This document shows, one piece after another, positions 1-6,786 of a DNA stretch of 9,539 nt. The stretch is from the NCBI GenBank assembly GCA_903897985.1, contig CAIUDS010000227.1:1-9539 (forward strand). The letters run 5' to 3'. This DNA is from an uncultured delta proteobacterium (GTDB taxonomy: Bacteria > RBG-13-61-14 > DRUE01). The position numbers and the translations under genes are program-made. Each line of letters begins with the position of its first letter. Position 1 is the first letter of the stretch. Under the pieces are notes generated by a model. The model saw only the letters and a program-made list of their open reading frames with translations. It had not been told where the DNA came from and did no database searches.

Positions 1-1785
1 TATTTTTCTCAGTACACCGACCGCTACCTGGACGACTATTTCTCGAAGCTCAAGGACAACAACATGGATGTGCTGATCATCCACGATCATCAGGAGCCGC
101 CGTTCGTATATGAAAAGGCCGACCGCGAGGGCATGGTCATCCTCCAGAACTTCACCCTGATCTGGGGGTTCAGCCCGTGCGATTTCGTGCGGCCCAACGG
201 CGATCCCACGCTGACCAACAACGAGCAAGTGATCGGCCGGATGGCCACCGAGGCGCTCTGGTATCTTTACAACCACCCCTCGATCTTCTGGTGGAGCATG
301 CACGACGAGAGTTTCCACATCGAGTTCGGCGAGAAGGAACTGTTCCACGGGAATTTCTGTCCGAGCAAACCCTATTCGGAAGGCGACAAGATGCCGCAGT
401 TCCATGACGCGACGCTCAATCTTAATATTGACAACCAGATCACTGCGATCGCGCGCGCGCTCAACCCGACCATTCCGATCCACCGCACCGGCGGCAAGAT
501 CACCGACTCGACCACTTACTACGGCTGGTACACCGGCGCCTACTGGGGCTTGATCGCCGCCCCCGAGGCCTTTCCGCTCGAATTCGGCTCCGAGTCGGTC
601 CCATATTCCATGGCCGCGGTGATGAACTATTTCGAGGGCTGGTGGCCGGTCAAGACGCCGGAGGCGCGCGCGGAGTGGGAATATCACGCGCTCCAGTTCC
701 CGATCGAGGAACTCTATACCGGCAAGACCGTGAGTTATGACAACTACAACGATTGGGCGTTCGCGACCCAACTCTACCAGGCGGTGGTCAACAAATATCA
801 CATCGAGATCAACCGCGAGAACAAATATCACCCGACCGGGTCGGTCCTGCAGTGGATGTATAACGAGTGGTGGCCGTCGGTGAATTTCGGGATCGCGGAC
901 TATAACCTGGAGGACCGCCTGGCCATGGCGTGGGTGAAACAATCTTACAGCCCGCTGCTCGTGGCGACGCGCGTGCCGAAAAATATTTATTCGCAGGGCG
1001 AGCAGATCGCCATCCCGGTGCATGTCATGAACGATACCTATTATGAATACCCGGGCGCGAAGGTGGAGTGGCGGCTGGTGGAGGAAACCGACAGTTTTTT
1101 CATTGTCGGGTGCAAGGAGTCGTGCGACCAGGTCCCGTCCGCCAGCGCGACCAAAGCCAAGGGCGTGGCCGGCGCCATCGCTGAGGTGGTCGAGGCGACC
1201 ATGCGCACCGCGCCGAAAAATCCGCCGGTCACCGCTACCATCGGCCACGGCAAAGCGGTTGCGCAAGCGGATAAAGGCGAATTCAAGGTGGACATCCCGG
1301 CCGACAGCCATTTGATCGCCGGGACGGTGAACTTTGAAGCGCCCGCAACCACGGAGCCGAAACACTACACTTTATATATGACGGTCAAATCCGGAGAGGG
1401 CAGGGTCCTTTGCGAGAACTGGGACCACTTCGTGGTAGTGGAAGACGCTGGTAAATTTTCGCCGGCGGAAGGCATCTCGCCCAAGCCGAGATTTAACTTG
1501 GACTTGAAGTTGAGCAAAGACGGCAAAGCAATTGCATCCATGCCAATCGCGGTGGTGGATAAATACAATGCGAATAACCATTATCAGGCAACCCTTGACG
1601 CGAATGGCGCGGCTTCCCTCAAAGAACTGCTGCCCGGGGCATATCGCTTATCCGTCGGTTCCCAAAGTTACGAGTTCCTGCTCAATAAAGACGAGCGGCT
1701 CGAGGTGAACTTTACTCCGGGATTGAAGACCACCCTCGGAACCAAGCCGCTCATTGACTGGCCGGTGATGCCTCGGCCCAGGTAA
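1..1785 (+). CDS. GH2 family glycosidase (beta-mannosidase-like), 5'-truncated by window edge
   Basis: The frame is open from base 1, so the N-terminal part (normally sugar-binding and Ig-like domains) is missing. Numbering here starts at the Met at 64. The catalytic TIM-barrel portion covers about residues 1-300. It contains NHPSIFWWSMHDE (about 70-82), which matches the GH2 acid/base region with Glu82 as candidate acid/base. It also contains LEFGSESVP (172-180), which matches the GH2 mannosidase-type nucleophile region with Glu173 as candidate nucleophile. TGSVLQWMYNEWWPS (258-272) is the usual end of the barrel. An Ig-like domain follows (about 300-465) with a charged, Ala-rich insertion near 350-410. 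A C-terminal beta-sandwich (about 478-555) resembles carboxypeptidase-regulatory/CNA-B-like folds. By family it should be a retaining exo-glycosidase acting on beta-linked sugars, probably exported; the signal peptide would lie outside the window. Asp81 replaces the usual Asn. Beta-galactosidase, glucuronidase or glucosaminidase activity cannot be excluded. Confidence 0.8.
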   Translation, partial: YFSQYTDRYLDDYFSKLKDNNMDVLIIHDHQEPPFVYEKADREGMVILQNFTLIWGFSPCDFVRPNGDPTLTNNEQVIGRMATEALWYLYNHPSIFWWSMHDESFHIEFGEKELFHGNFCPSKPYSEGDKMPQFHDATLNLNIDNQITAIARALNPTIPIHRTGGKITDSTTYYGWYTGAYWGLIAAPEAFPLEFGSESVPYSMAAVMNYFEGWWPVKTPEARAEWEYHALQFPIEELYTGKTVSYDNYNDWAFATQLYQAVVNKYHIEINRENKYHPTGSVLQWMYNEWWPSVNFGIADYNLEDRLAMAWVKQSYSPLLVATRVPKNIYSQGEQIAIPVHVMNDTYYEYPGAKVEWRLVEETDSFFIVGCKESCDQVPSASATKAKGVAGAIAEVVEATMRTAPKNPPVTATIGHGKAVAQADKGEFKVDIPADSHLIAGTVNFEAPATTEPKHYTLYMTVKSGEGRVLCENWDHFVVVEDAGKFSPAEGISPKPRFNLDLKLSKDGKAIASMPIAVVDKYNANNHYQATLDANGAASLKELLPGAYRLSVGSQSYEFLLNKDERLEVNFTPGLKTTLGTKPLIDWPVMPRPR

Positions 1786-1788
1786 TCA

Positions 1789-1849
1789 GGTGCACGGTGC
1801 ACGGTTCACGGTTCACCGACCGTGCACCGTTGACCGTTAACCGTTGACC
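1789..1849. repeat. Symmetric array of eight GGTNNAC heptads, four per orientation
   Basis: Four consecutive heptads lie on the plus strand at 1789-1816 (GGTGCAC twice, then GGTTCAC twice). After a 5-base centre (1817-1821) come four heptads in the opposite orientation at 1822-1849 (GTGCACC, GTTGACC, GTTAACC, GTTGACC). All eight fit GGTNNAC. Within the block, 1794-1805 and 1819-1830 form a perfect 12-bp inverted repeat, and the loop itself contains a CGGT/ACCG 4-bp stem. No T-tract follows, so it is not a classical intrinsic terminator. It sits four bases after the glycosidase stop and about 30 bases before the next gene's promoter-like element. Its function is unknown; a dispersed palindromic intergenic element or an operator is possible. 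Confidence 0.85.
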
Positions 1850-1880
1850 GAACGCTCGATGCATTTTCCGGCAATCGGCA

Positions 1881-1893
1881 TATAATTGAAAAA
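1881..1893 (+). promoter_or_regulatory. -10 box (TATAAT) placed for leaderless transcription of the YfhO-type gene
   Basis: A perfect TATAAT lies at 1881-1886, with seven bases between it and the ATG at 1894. Bacterial sigma-70 promoters usually start transcription about 6-8 bases after the -10 box, so the predicted start site falls on or next to the A of the start codon. There is no purine-rich Shine-Dalgarno sequence in front of the ATG, only AT-rich sequence ending in A residues. No good -35 hexamer is visible at 16-18 bp spacing (the best is about 2 of 6 matches), so promoter strength and any activator are unknown. Confidence 0.5.
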
Positions 1894-4173
1894 ATGAGTG
1901 AGGGCGGAAAGTTTCGCGGATGGTTGATGCCGGGTCTGCTCGCGGTCCTGATTTTTTTGCTGTTCCTGCCCAACCTGATCGCGGGCCGGCCGGCCCTGGG
2001 TATTCCGGAATCGCAGGACCTGGCCTATCAGTGGAACCCGTATTACCATTTTTTGCGGGACAGCTTTCTGACCTATAATTCCTTCCCGCTCTGGAACCCC
2101 TATGACCTGTGCGGGACCCCGTTCCTCGCTTTCGCCCATGCCAACGCGCTCTACCCGCTCAATTTTCTTTACCTGCTCTTCGATTTCCCCTTGGCCATGA
2201 GTCTGGCCGTTCTCCTGCACCTCTTGATCGCGGCGCTCGGCAGCTATTTCCTCTTCCGGCAGTTCGGCGCGTCGGAAAATTCCTCGCTGATCTGCAGCCT
2301 GGCTTACACCCTTGCCGGGTTCCTGTTCACCAACCTGAATTTCTCCGCCAGCTTCTACAGCGCCGCCTGGCTCCCGCTCGTGTTCCTGTTCGGAATCCGG
2401 CTCGGCCGCAACCCTAGCCGGCTCAATTTTCTCGGCTTGATTTTGGCCGCGGCCTTGTGCCTTTACGGAGGGGATCTGGAGGTTGCCGTTTTCGGGCTGC
2501 TCACACTTATGGGTCTGCAACTAATTCTCAAAAGCGGCGGCAAAGCCTTGCTCCTGATCGGGCTCGCGCTCTTGCTCTCCGGGCTGATTTTTCTCGCGCA
2601 ATTTTTGCCCGCCCTCGAGTTGGTCCACAATTCCATACGCGCCGGGAGCGAAATCATGATCTCGCTCCCGCCCAAAAGCGTGGTCCTCGGTTTGCTGGGA
2701 GTGACCGGCTCGCTGCTCTATCCCTTCCCCATGTCGTCCTGGCAGTCCCAGACCTTGAAAGGCATGAACCAGTTTTATCTCGGGCTGTTGCCCCTGTTCG
2801 GCTTCCTGATCGCGCTAAAGGAGAAACGGCTGCGGAAACTCGGCTGGATTTTCATCATCGCCGCAATCTACAGTTTCTTCCTGCTCGTGCCGTTCCTCCA
2901 CCGGTTCATCTTCGGCATCCCGGTAATCGGCCAGAGCATCATGCCCGTGCGCCTGCTGCCCGCGCTCGAACTCGTGTTCCTTGCCATCGCCGGGATCGGC
3001 CTGGACCGGATCCTGGGCTCCAGCCGCGGCAAGCTCTCCCGGCCTCAGCTCCTGATCCTCATCGCCTTCGCCGCACTCACGCTCGCGGCCGGAATCTTCT
3101 TCAGAAAAACCTTTACCGGGGGCGGTTTCGAACTCCGGGTCCTGGTTTCCATAATGGTCCTCGCGCTGATTTTCCTGCCCCGGGCCTTCCCCCTCAAATG
3201 GATCGTCTTTCCGCTTGCCGCCTTCGACCTCTACGCCTGGGCGTTCCTCCATTTCCCGGCCACCGACTACCAACATTTCCAAATCCACCCGCAGCTCCAA
3301 GCCACCGTCGCAAACACCGATCCCGACTCCAGATATTTCATCGCCGGCGCCCTCCCGGCCGACGCGCAACTGCCCTTTTCCGCCGGCCTGATCCTCAAAG
3401 CCGCGACCCTGGATTCCTGGAGTCGCGCGCCGGTGAAAAGATATGTGGAGGTGCTGGCCATGCTACTCCCGGAAATCGCGGAGAAAAAGGGCGGGAAACT
3501 GGTTTTCTACAGCCAGGGCGCGGCCCGAAACCTGCTCCAGGTCCCGCCCTCCCGGGCATACCTGCTCGACCTGCTCAATGTCCGCTGGCTCATCTCCCGG
3601 CTGAAACTGCCCTTTGCCAAATTGCCCGCCGGGGTGAAGGAACTGAGTTCGGCGCCCCTTTATATTTATGAAAACGAAAATGCCCTGCCCCGGGCTTTTT
3701 TCACGCCCGGGCTGGCGGTCCTGGATTCCGAGGCCAAAGTGCTTTCCATAATGGAGCGCGGCAGTTTCGACTACCGCACCACCCTGCTTTCCTCCGATCC
3801 CGAAATGCTCGCCTTCCCGGCCTCGCCGCCGGGAACCCAATCCGGCCGGCCTTCCCGCGTTTCCCTGAAAAGGGACCGGCCCGACCAGCTCCTGGCGCAG
3901 GTCTCAACCCAGGATTATGGCTGGCTGTTCCTCAGCGAAACCTACTATCCGGGCTGGAAGGCGGAACTGGACGGCAAGCCCGCGCGCATCTTCCGAGCCG
4001 ATCACGCTTTCCGCGCGGTGTTTCTTCCGTCCGGAAACCACGCGGTAAAATTTATTTACGCGCCGGTCTCGTTCCGGATCGGGCTTTATGGATCGCTCGC
4101 AAGCCTGCTCGGTCTGGCTGCAATGTTTTTTTCCCGGAGACTTTGGCGGAAGAAAACCGGGGCCGTTTCCTGA
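1894..4173 (+). CDS. YfhO-type polytopic membrane protein (GT-C-like)
   Basis: 759 residues. A short N-terminal tail leads into a first membrane helix (about 11-30). A luminal/periplasmic-type loop follows, with ESQDLAYQWNPYY (39-51) and FPLWNPYDLCGTPF (64-77). These resemble the first-loop signatures of YfhO-family proteins, and Asp42 lies where GT-C enzymes often keep a catalytic acid. About ten further hydrophobic segments run to about residue 452. A large soluble region then ends with ETYYPGWKAELDGK and a final helix (about 730-750), the characteristic YfhO C-terminus. B. subtilis YfhO is linked to lipoteichoic acid glycosylation, so transfer of sugar from a polyprenyl-phosphate donor across the membrane is a plausible but unproven role. 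The ATG at 1894 is chosen because it begins the family-like N-terminus and follows a TATAAT box at leaderless spacing. Confidence 0.8.
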   Translation: MSEGGKFRGWLMPGLLAVLIFLLFLPNLIAGRPALGIPESQDLAYQWNPYYHFLRDSFLTYNSFPLWNPYDLCGTPFLAFAHANALYPLNFLYLLFDFPLAMSLAVLLHLLIAALGSYFLFRQFGASENSSLICSLAYTLAGFLFTNLNFSASFYSAAWLPLVFLFGIRLGRNPSRLNFLGLILAAALCLYGGDLEVAVFGLLTLMGLQLILKSGGKALLLIGLALLLSGLIFLAQFLPALELVHNSIRAGSEIMISLPPKSVVLGLLGVTGSLLYPFPMSSWQSQTLKGMNQFYLGLLPLFGFLIALKEKRLRKLGWIFIIAAIYSFFLLVPFLHRFIFGIPVIGQSIMPVRLLPALELVFLAIAGIGLDRILGSSRGKLSRPQLLILIAFAALTLAAGIFFRKTFTGGGFELRVLVSIMVLALIFLPRAFPLKWIVFPLAAFDLYAWAFLHFPATDYQHFQIHPQLQATVANTDPDSRYFIAGALPADAQLPFSAGLILKAATLDSWSRAPVKRYVEVLAMLLPEIAEKKGGKLVFYSQGAARNLLQVPPSRAYLLDLLNVRWLISRLKLPFAKLPAGVKELSSAPLYIYENENALPRAFFTPGLAVLDSEAKVLSIMERGSFDYRTTLLSSDPEMLAFPASPPGTQSGRPSRVSLKRDRPDQLLAQVSTQDYGWLFLSETYYPGWKAELDGKPARIFRADHAFRAVFLPSGNHAVKFIYAPVSFRIGLYGSLASLLGLAAMFFSRRLWRKKTGAVS

Positions 4174-4201
4174 TCGCGTTCCGCGAATTTTAGAGAAATT
4201 C
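4174..4201 (+). terminator. Weak terminator-like and nested inverted repeats between two genes
   Basis: TCGCG-TTC-CGCGA (4174-4186) forms a 5-bp GC-rich stem immediately after the YfhO-type gene's stop codon and is followed by four T residues (4188-4191). It is a minimal intrinsic-terminator shape, but the stem and T-run are short. Partly overlapping it, GAATTT-TAGAG-AAATTC (4185-4201) is a perfect 6-bp inverted repeat just upstream of the next promoter-like element and could be an operator. Formation of one structure would disturb the other. Confidence 0.3.
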
Positions 4202-4217
4202 AAGATAATGGTAAGAT
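4189..4217 (+). promoter_or_regulatory. Promoter-like element for the AAA ATPase operon, leaderless spacing
   Basis: TAAGAT (4212-4217) matches the -10 consensus at 4 of 6 positions and lies six bases before the ATG at 4224. TTTAGA (4189-4194), 17 bp upstream, matches the -35 consensus TTGACA at 4 of 6. A competing -10 candidate, GATAAT (4204-4209), would give a leader of roughly seven bases. No Shine-Dalgarno sequence precedes the ATG. As with the YfhO-type gene, the spacing predicts a transcript starting at or very near the start codon. The candidate -35 lies inside the GAATTT/AAATTC inverted repeat. Confidence 0.4.
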
Positions 4218-4223
4218 AAACGC

Positions 4224-5765
4224 ATGAAGGCGCTGGAACAAGAGTTGCGACTGCTGATCTCGTCCGGGCATCATTTGATCTATCTTCTGAGTTTCGAGGA
4301 AGACCGGGCGAGACGGATGCTGGAAAAGCTGGCGCAAGAAGCCAAGACGAAAATTGTCGGTTGGTCGGCCGCGCGCGGGATTGAACAAGGGGCGGCCGCG
4401 GGGGTCGGCGGAGCGGCCTTGCAGGAAGTGGTCAATAATCCGGACCCGGCCTGGTTTATCTTTTACGATTTCCATCCTTTCCTGGACGACCCCTATGTGG
4501 TGCGGGCCTTGCGCGAACTCCATCCGACCCTGGTCCGGCGCCGGCAGGTTGTTTTCCTGGTGTCGCCGGTGGCGCGGATTCCGGTAGAGTTGGAAAAGGA
4601 CCTGGTCACGCTCGATCTTCCCGCGCCGGCCGCGGCCGAGCTGGGCAAGATTCTAGAGGGGATCATCGTTGCGCTGGGCAAGAGCCGGGCCAAGCCGCTG
4701 AAGCTGGATGCCGGGCTCAAGGAGAAAATGGTCCGGGCCGCGCTGGGCATGACCGAGCGCGAGGCGCAGCGGGTGTTCCTGCGCGCCTTGACCGAGCATC
4801 CGGAGTTTCAGGACGAGCATCTGGACGCGATCCTTTCCCAGAAGAAGCAGATCATTCGCCAGCAGAACCTGCTTGAGTTTTACCAGGTGGACGAAGACCT
4901 GGAGGAGCTGGGCGGGCTGGACCTGTTAAAAGACTGGCTCAAGAGCCGGAGCCGGGCCTTCAGCGCGGAGGCCAGAAAATACGGGCTGCCCGAGCCGCGC
5001 GGGCTGCTCCTGCTCGGGATCCAAGGCTGCGGCAAAAGCCTCTGCGCCAAGGCCGTTTCCAATCTCTGGCGACTCCCGCTTCTCCGTTTCGATTCGAGCC
5101 TGGTCCTGGGCAGCTACCTCGCTCCGCCCGAGGTCAATATCCGGCGCGCCATGCAACTGGCGGAATCCATCTCGCCCTGCGTGCTCTGGATTGACGAGAT
5201 CGAAAAAGGCTTCAGCGCCTCCCTGGTCTCGGGCCGCGAGGCGAGCGGCGCGATCTCGAGGGCGTTTGCCAGTTTTCTGGTCTGGCTGCAGGAGCGCAAG
5301 AAAGCGGTCTATGTGATCGCCACGGCCAATTCCATCAGCGAGCTCCCGCCCGAATTGGTCCGCAAGGGCCGGTTCGACGAGATTTTCTTCGTGGACCTGC
5401 CCAAGGTCCACGAGCGGGAGGAAATTTTCGCGATCCATCTGAAAAAGCGGGGCCGCGCGCCCGGGGATTTTGAATTGAAAGCCCTGGCGGAAAACAGCGA
5501 GGGCTTCAGCGGCTCCGAAATCGAGCAGAGCATTATCGCGGCCATGTATGAGGCCTTCACCGGCGCGAGAGAACTGAACAGTCAGGACATCCTCAAGGCG
5601 CTCTCCGAGACCGTGGCCCTGAGCGAGACCATGGAGGAACAGGTGGAGGAGTTGCGGAGTTGGGCGAAGAACCGGGCGCGACCGGCTTCGCTCGACACCA
5701 AGCTGATAGACCTTTTGTCTTCCGGGAAAACCCCGGGTCCGGATCGGCCGGGAGAATGCACATGA
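4224..5765 (+). CDS. Ycf46-like AAA ATPase
   Basis: 513 residues, predicted soluble. The N-terminal half (1-220) is the Ycf46-type alpha/beta domain, including YDFHPFLDDPYVVRALREL (81-99) and a stretch that ends in the VELEKD region (121-126). The C-terminal AAA module has Walker A GIQGCGKS (265-272), Walker B VLWIDE (320-325, Asp324/Glu325), sensor 1 ATAN (366-369), arginine-finger region VRKGRFDE (379-386) and a sensor-2 motif GFSGSEIEQ (427-435). All ATPase residues look intact. The pore-loop-1/GESE stretch usual in classical AAA proteins is instead SYLAPPE (297-303). A cyanobacterial Ycf46 has been linked to CO2 utilisation; the role in non-photosynthetic bacteria is unknown. The last codons overlap the cupin start by four bases, so the two are probably translationally coupled. 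Classical AAA proteins remodel protein complexes; the target here is not evident. Confidence 0.9.
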   Translation: MKALEQELRLLISSGHHLIYLLSFEEDRARRMLEKLAQEAKTKIVGWSAARGIEQGAAAGVGGAALQEVVNNPDPAWFIFYDFHPFLDDPYVVRALRELHPTLVRRRQVVFLVSPVARIPVELEKDLVTLDLPAPAAAELGKILEGIIVALGKSRAKPLKLDAGLKEKMVRAALGMTEREAQRVFLRALTEHPEFQDEHLDAILSQKKQIIRQQNLLEFYQVDEDLEELGGLDLLKDWLKSRSRAFSAEARKYGLPEPRGLLLLGIQGCGKSLCAKAVSNLWRLPLLRFDSSLVLGSYLAPPEVNIRRAMQLAESISPCVLWIDEIEKGFSASLVSGREASGAISRAFASFLVWLQERKKAVYVIATANSISELPPELVRKGRFDEIFFVDLPKVHEREEIFAIHLKKRGRAPGDFELKALAENSEGFSGSEIEQSIIAAMYEAFTGARELNSQDILKALSETVALSETMEEQVEELRSWAKNRARPASLDTKLIDLLSSGKTPGPDRPGECT

Positions 5766-6101
5766 TTCGGAAGTTCCGGTTAAATGATAACAAGCCGCTG
5801 AAAATGGCGGAGGGGATCCTCGGATTGCCGATGGGACTGGAAAAAATGATGATCAATGTGGTGGAGTTGCAGCAAGGCTCGGTCATCCCGCTCCACCATC
5901 ATCCCGAAGAGCAGATTTCGCTGATCCTGGAGGGCGAACTGGATTTTGAGCTGGACGGAGAGAAGTTCAAGCTGGGACCGGGCGAAGGCGTGCTCATCCC
6001 CGCGCAAATGCCGCATCAGGCAAAAGCCTTGAAAAAGACCCTGGCCTATGACTGTTTTTCGCCGCCCCCGGCGGGACTATCTGGAGAAAGTCAAGAAGTA
6101 A
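5762..6101 (+). CDS. Small single-domain cupin, with an apparent 1-base frameshift near its 3' end
   Basis: The start ATG overlaps the upstream TGA (ATGA, 5762-5765) and is preceded by a GGGAG Shine-Dalgarno sequence (about 5750-5754). Cupin motif 1 is clear: G39, HHH at 45-47, Gln51 at the usual Glu position, and G58. Motif 2 is GPGEGVLIPAQMPH (72-85), giving His45, His47, Gln51 and His85 as likely metal ligands. At the run of five C (6065-6069) the frame leaves the family pattern. Removing one C gives an ending of SPPRRDYLEKVKK and a TAA at 6099-6101, making about 112 residues, which is normal for small cupins (SPPRxD-type endings are common). Uncorrected, the frame runs to 6274 and overlaps 160 bases of the phosphatase gene with an Arg/Pro-rich tail. 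Substrate unknown; such cupins may be dioxygenases, isomerases or sensors. Confidence 0.75.
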
Positions 6102-6113
6102 TTATTATTGCCG

Positions 6114-6764
6114 ATGCGGAAAAAAATCTTCACCGCCGTAATCCTCATCGCGGCCCTGTCGGCTCTGGGCCTGGGCGGATATTATGCCTGGTGGAACCAT
6201 GCCTGCCGCGGCACGCGACTGAATTTCAGCGTAGTGGTCCCGGGCAAGATTTATCGGAGCGGCCAGCCCCATGACGATGACTTCCGGCGGATCGCGAAGA
6301 CTTACGATATTAAAACCATTATTTGCCTTTCCGAGGACGGTCATGAGGAATCCGAGGTGAAGAAAGCCGCGGAAGAATTCGGCATCAATATTCTCGGGAT
6401 CAAGATGAGCCAGATTGCAATCCCCGACCGGCGACAGGTGGATTTTATTATGAAGGTATTGACCGGAACACCCACTGAATACAAGGATTATGAAGCCATG
6501 CTCGGGGAATGGTTCTCGCCCGTGAAAACGCCCGGGGTTTTGCCCGGCCCCTACCTGATCCATTGCGCCCGGGGCAAGGACCGCACCGGATATGTCATCG
6601 CGCTCTATCGCATGTGCTTTCAGGGTTGGCCGCGGGAACGGGCCGCGGCGGAGATGAAGGACAACTATCATTTCTTCTTTATGTATCCGGTCCCGAAATT
6701 CTTGAAGGCCTTGCGGGAAATCGAGCCGGCCCCATACTGCCCGCAAATCAATCCGAACTATTGA
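6114..6764 (+). CDS. Membrane-anchored tyrosine/dual-specificity phosphatase-like protein (CX5R)
   Basis: 216 residues from the ATG at 6114; a TTG at 6108 would add two residues and has slightly better spacing to an upstream GAAG. The N-terminus MRKK plus a hydrophobic segment (about 5-26) is an uncleaved signal anchor or signal peptide, so the enzyme domain should lie outside the cytoplasmic membrane. KIYRSGQP (45-52) is a signature seen in Siw14/DSP-like phosphatases. HCARGKDRTG (150-159) is the P-loop, with nucleophile Cys151 and Arg157. A general-acid Asp is not certain. By family it would hydrolyse phosphotyrosine, phosphoinositide, inositol-phosphate or related phosphoesters. It lies 12 bases after the corrected cupin stop, so it probably belongs to the AAA-cupin transcription unit. 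An exported PTP could act on extracytoplasmic sugar or lipid phosphates, but this is inference. Confidence 0.85.
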   Translation: MRKKIFTAVILIAALSALGLGGYYAWWNHACRGTRLNFSVVVPGKIYRSGQPHDDDFRRIAKTYDIKTIICLSEDGHEESEVKKAAEEFGINILGIKMSQIAIPDRRQVDFIMKVLTGTPTEYKDYEAMLGEWFSPVKTPGVLPGPYLIHCARGKDRTGYVIALYRMCFQGWPRERAAAEMKDNYHFFFMYPVPKFLKALREIEPAPYCPQINPNY

Positions 6765-6780
6765 CCGGTCCGCGCGCCGG
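6765..6780. terminator. Short GC hairpin between convergent genes
   Basis: CCGGT (6765-6769) can pair with GCCGG (6776-6780), a four-pair stem plus one G-U wobble around a six-base loop. It begins directly after the phosphatase stop codon and lies six bases from the stop codon of the oppositely oriented sulfatase gene. There is no T-run on either strand, so support for a bidirectional terminator rests only on position and pairing. Confidence 0.2.
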
Positions 6781-6786
6781 AGATAA

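Noticed and set aside
1789..1849. Heptad block as a CRISPR array or an intrinsic terminator
   Set aside because: The units are only 7 bp, are contiguous without spacers, and switch orientation in the middle. No T-run follows the hairpin.
1845..1886. TTGACC (1845-1850) as the -35 partner of TATAAT (1881-1886)
   Set aside because: The spacing is 30 bp, far outside the usual 16-18 bp, and TTGACC is part of the heptad repeat.
1837..2520. 227-codon minus-strand frame at the start of the YfhO-type gene
   Set aside because: It has a Glu/Gln/Arg-rich composition typical of the antisense of a hydrophobic membrane protein. It also runs through the heptad repeat and promoter region and has no motifs.
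2457..3671. 404-codon alternative plus-strand frame inside the YfhO-type gene
   Set aside because: It lies wholly inside a better-supported frame, its product is Arg/Pro-rich without motifs, and it is explained by GC-rich codon bias.
6102..6274. Extended C-terminal tail of the cupin in the uncorrected frame
   Set aside because: It overlaps the start of the phosphatase gene by about 160 bases and reads as Arg/Pro/Gly-rich shadow sequence. A one-base correction gives a family-like ending just before the next gene.
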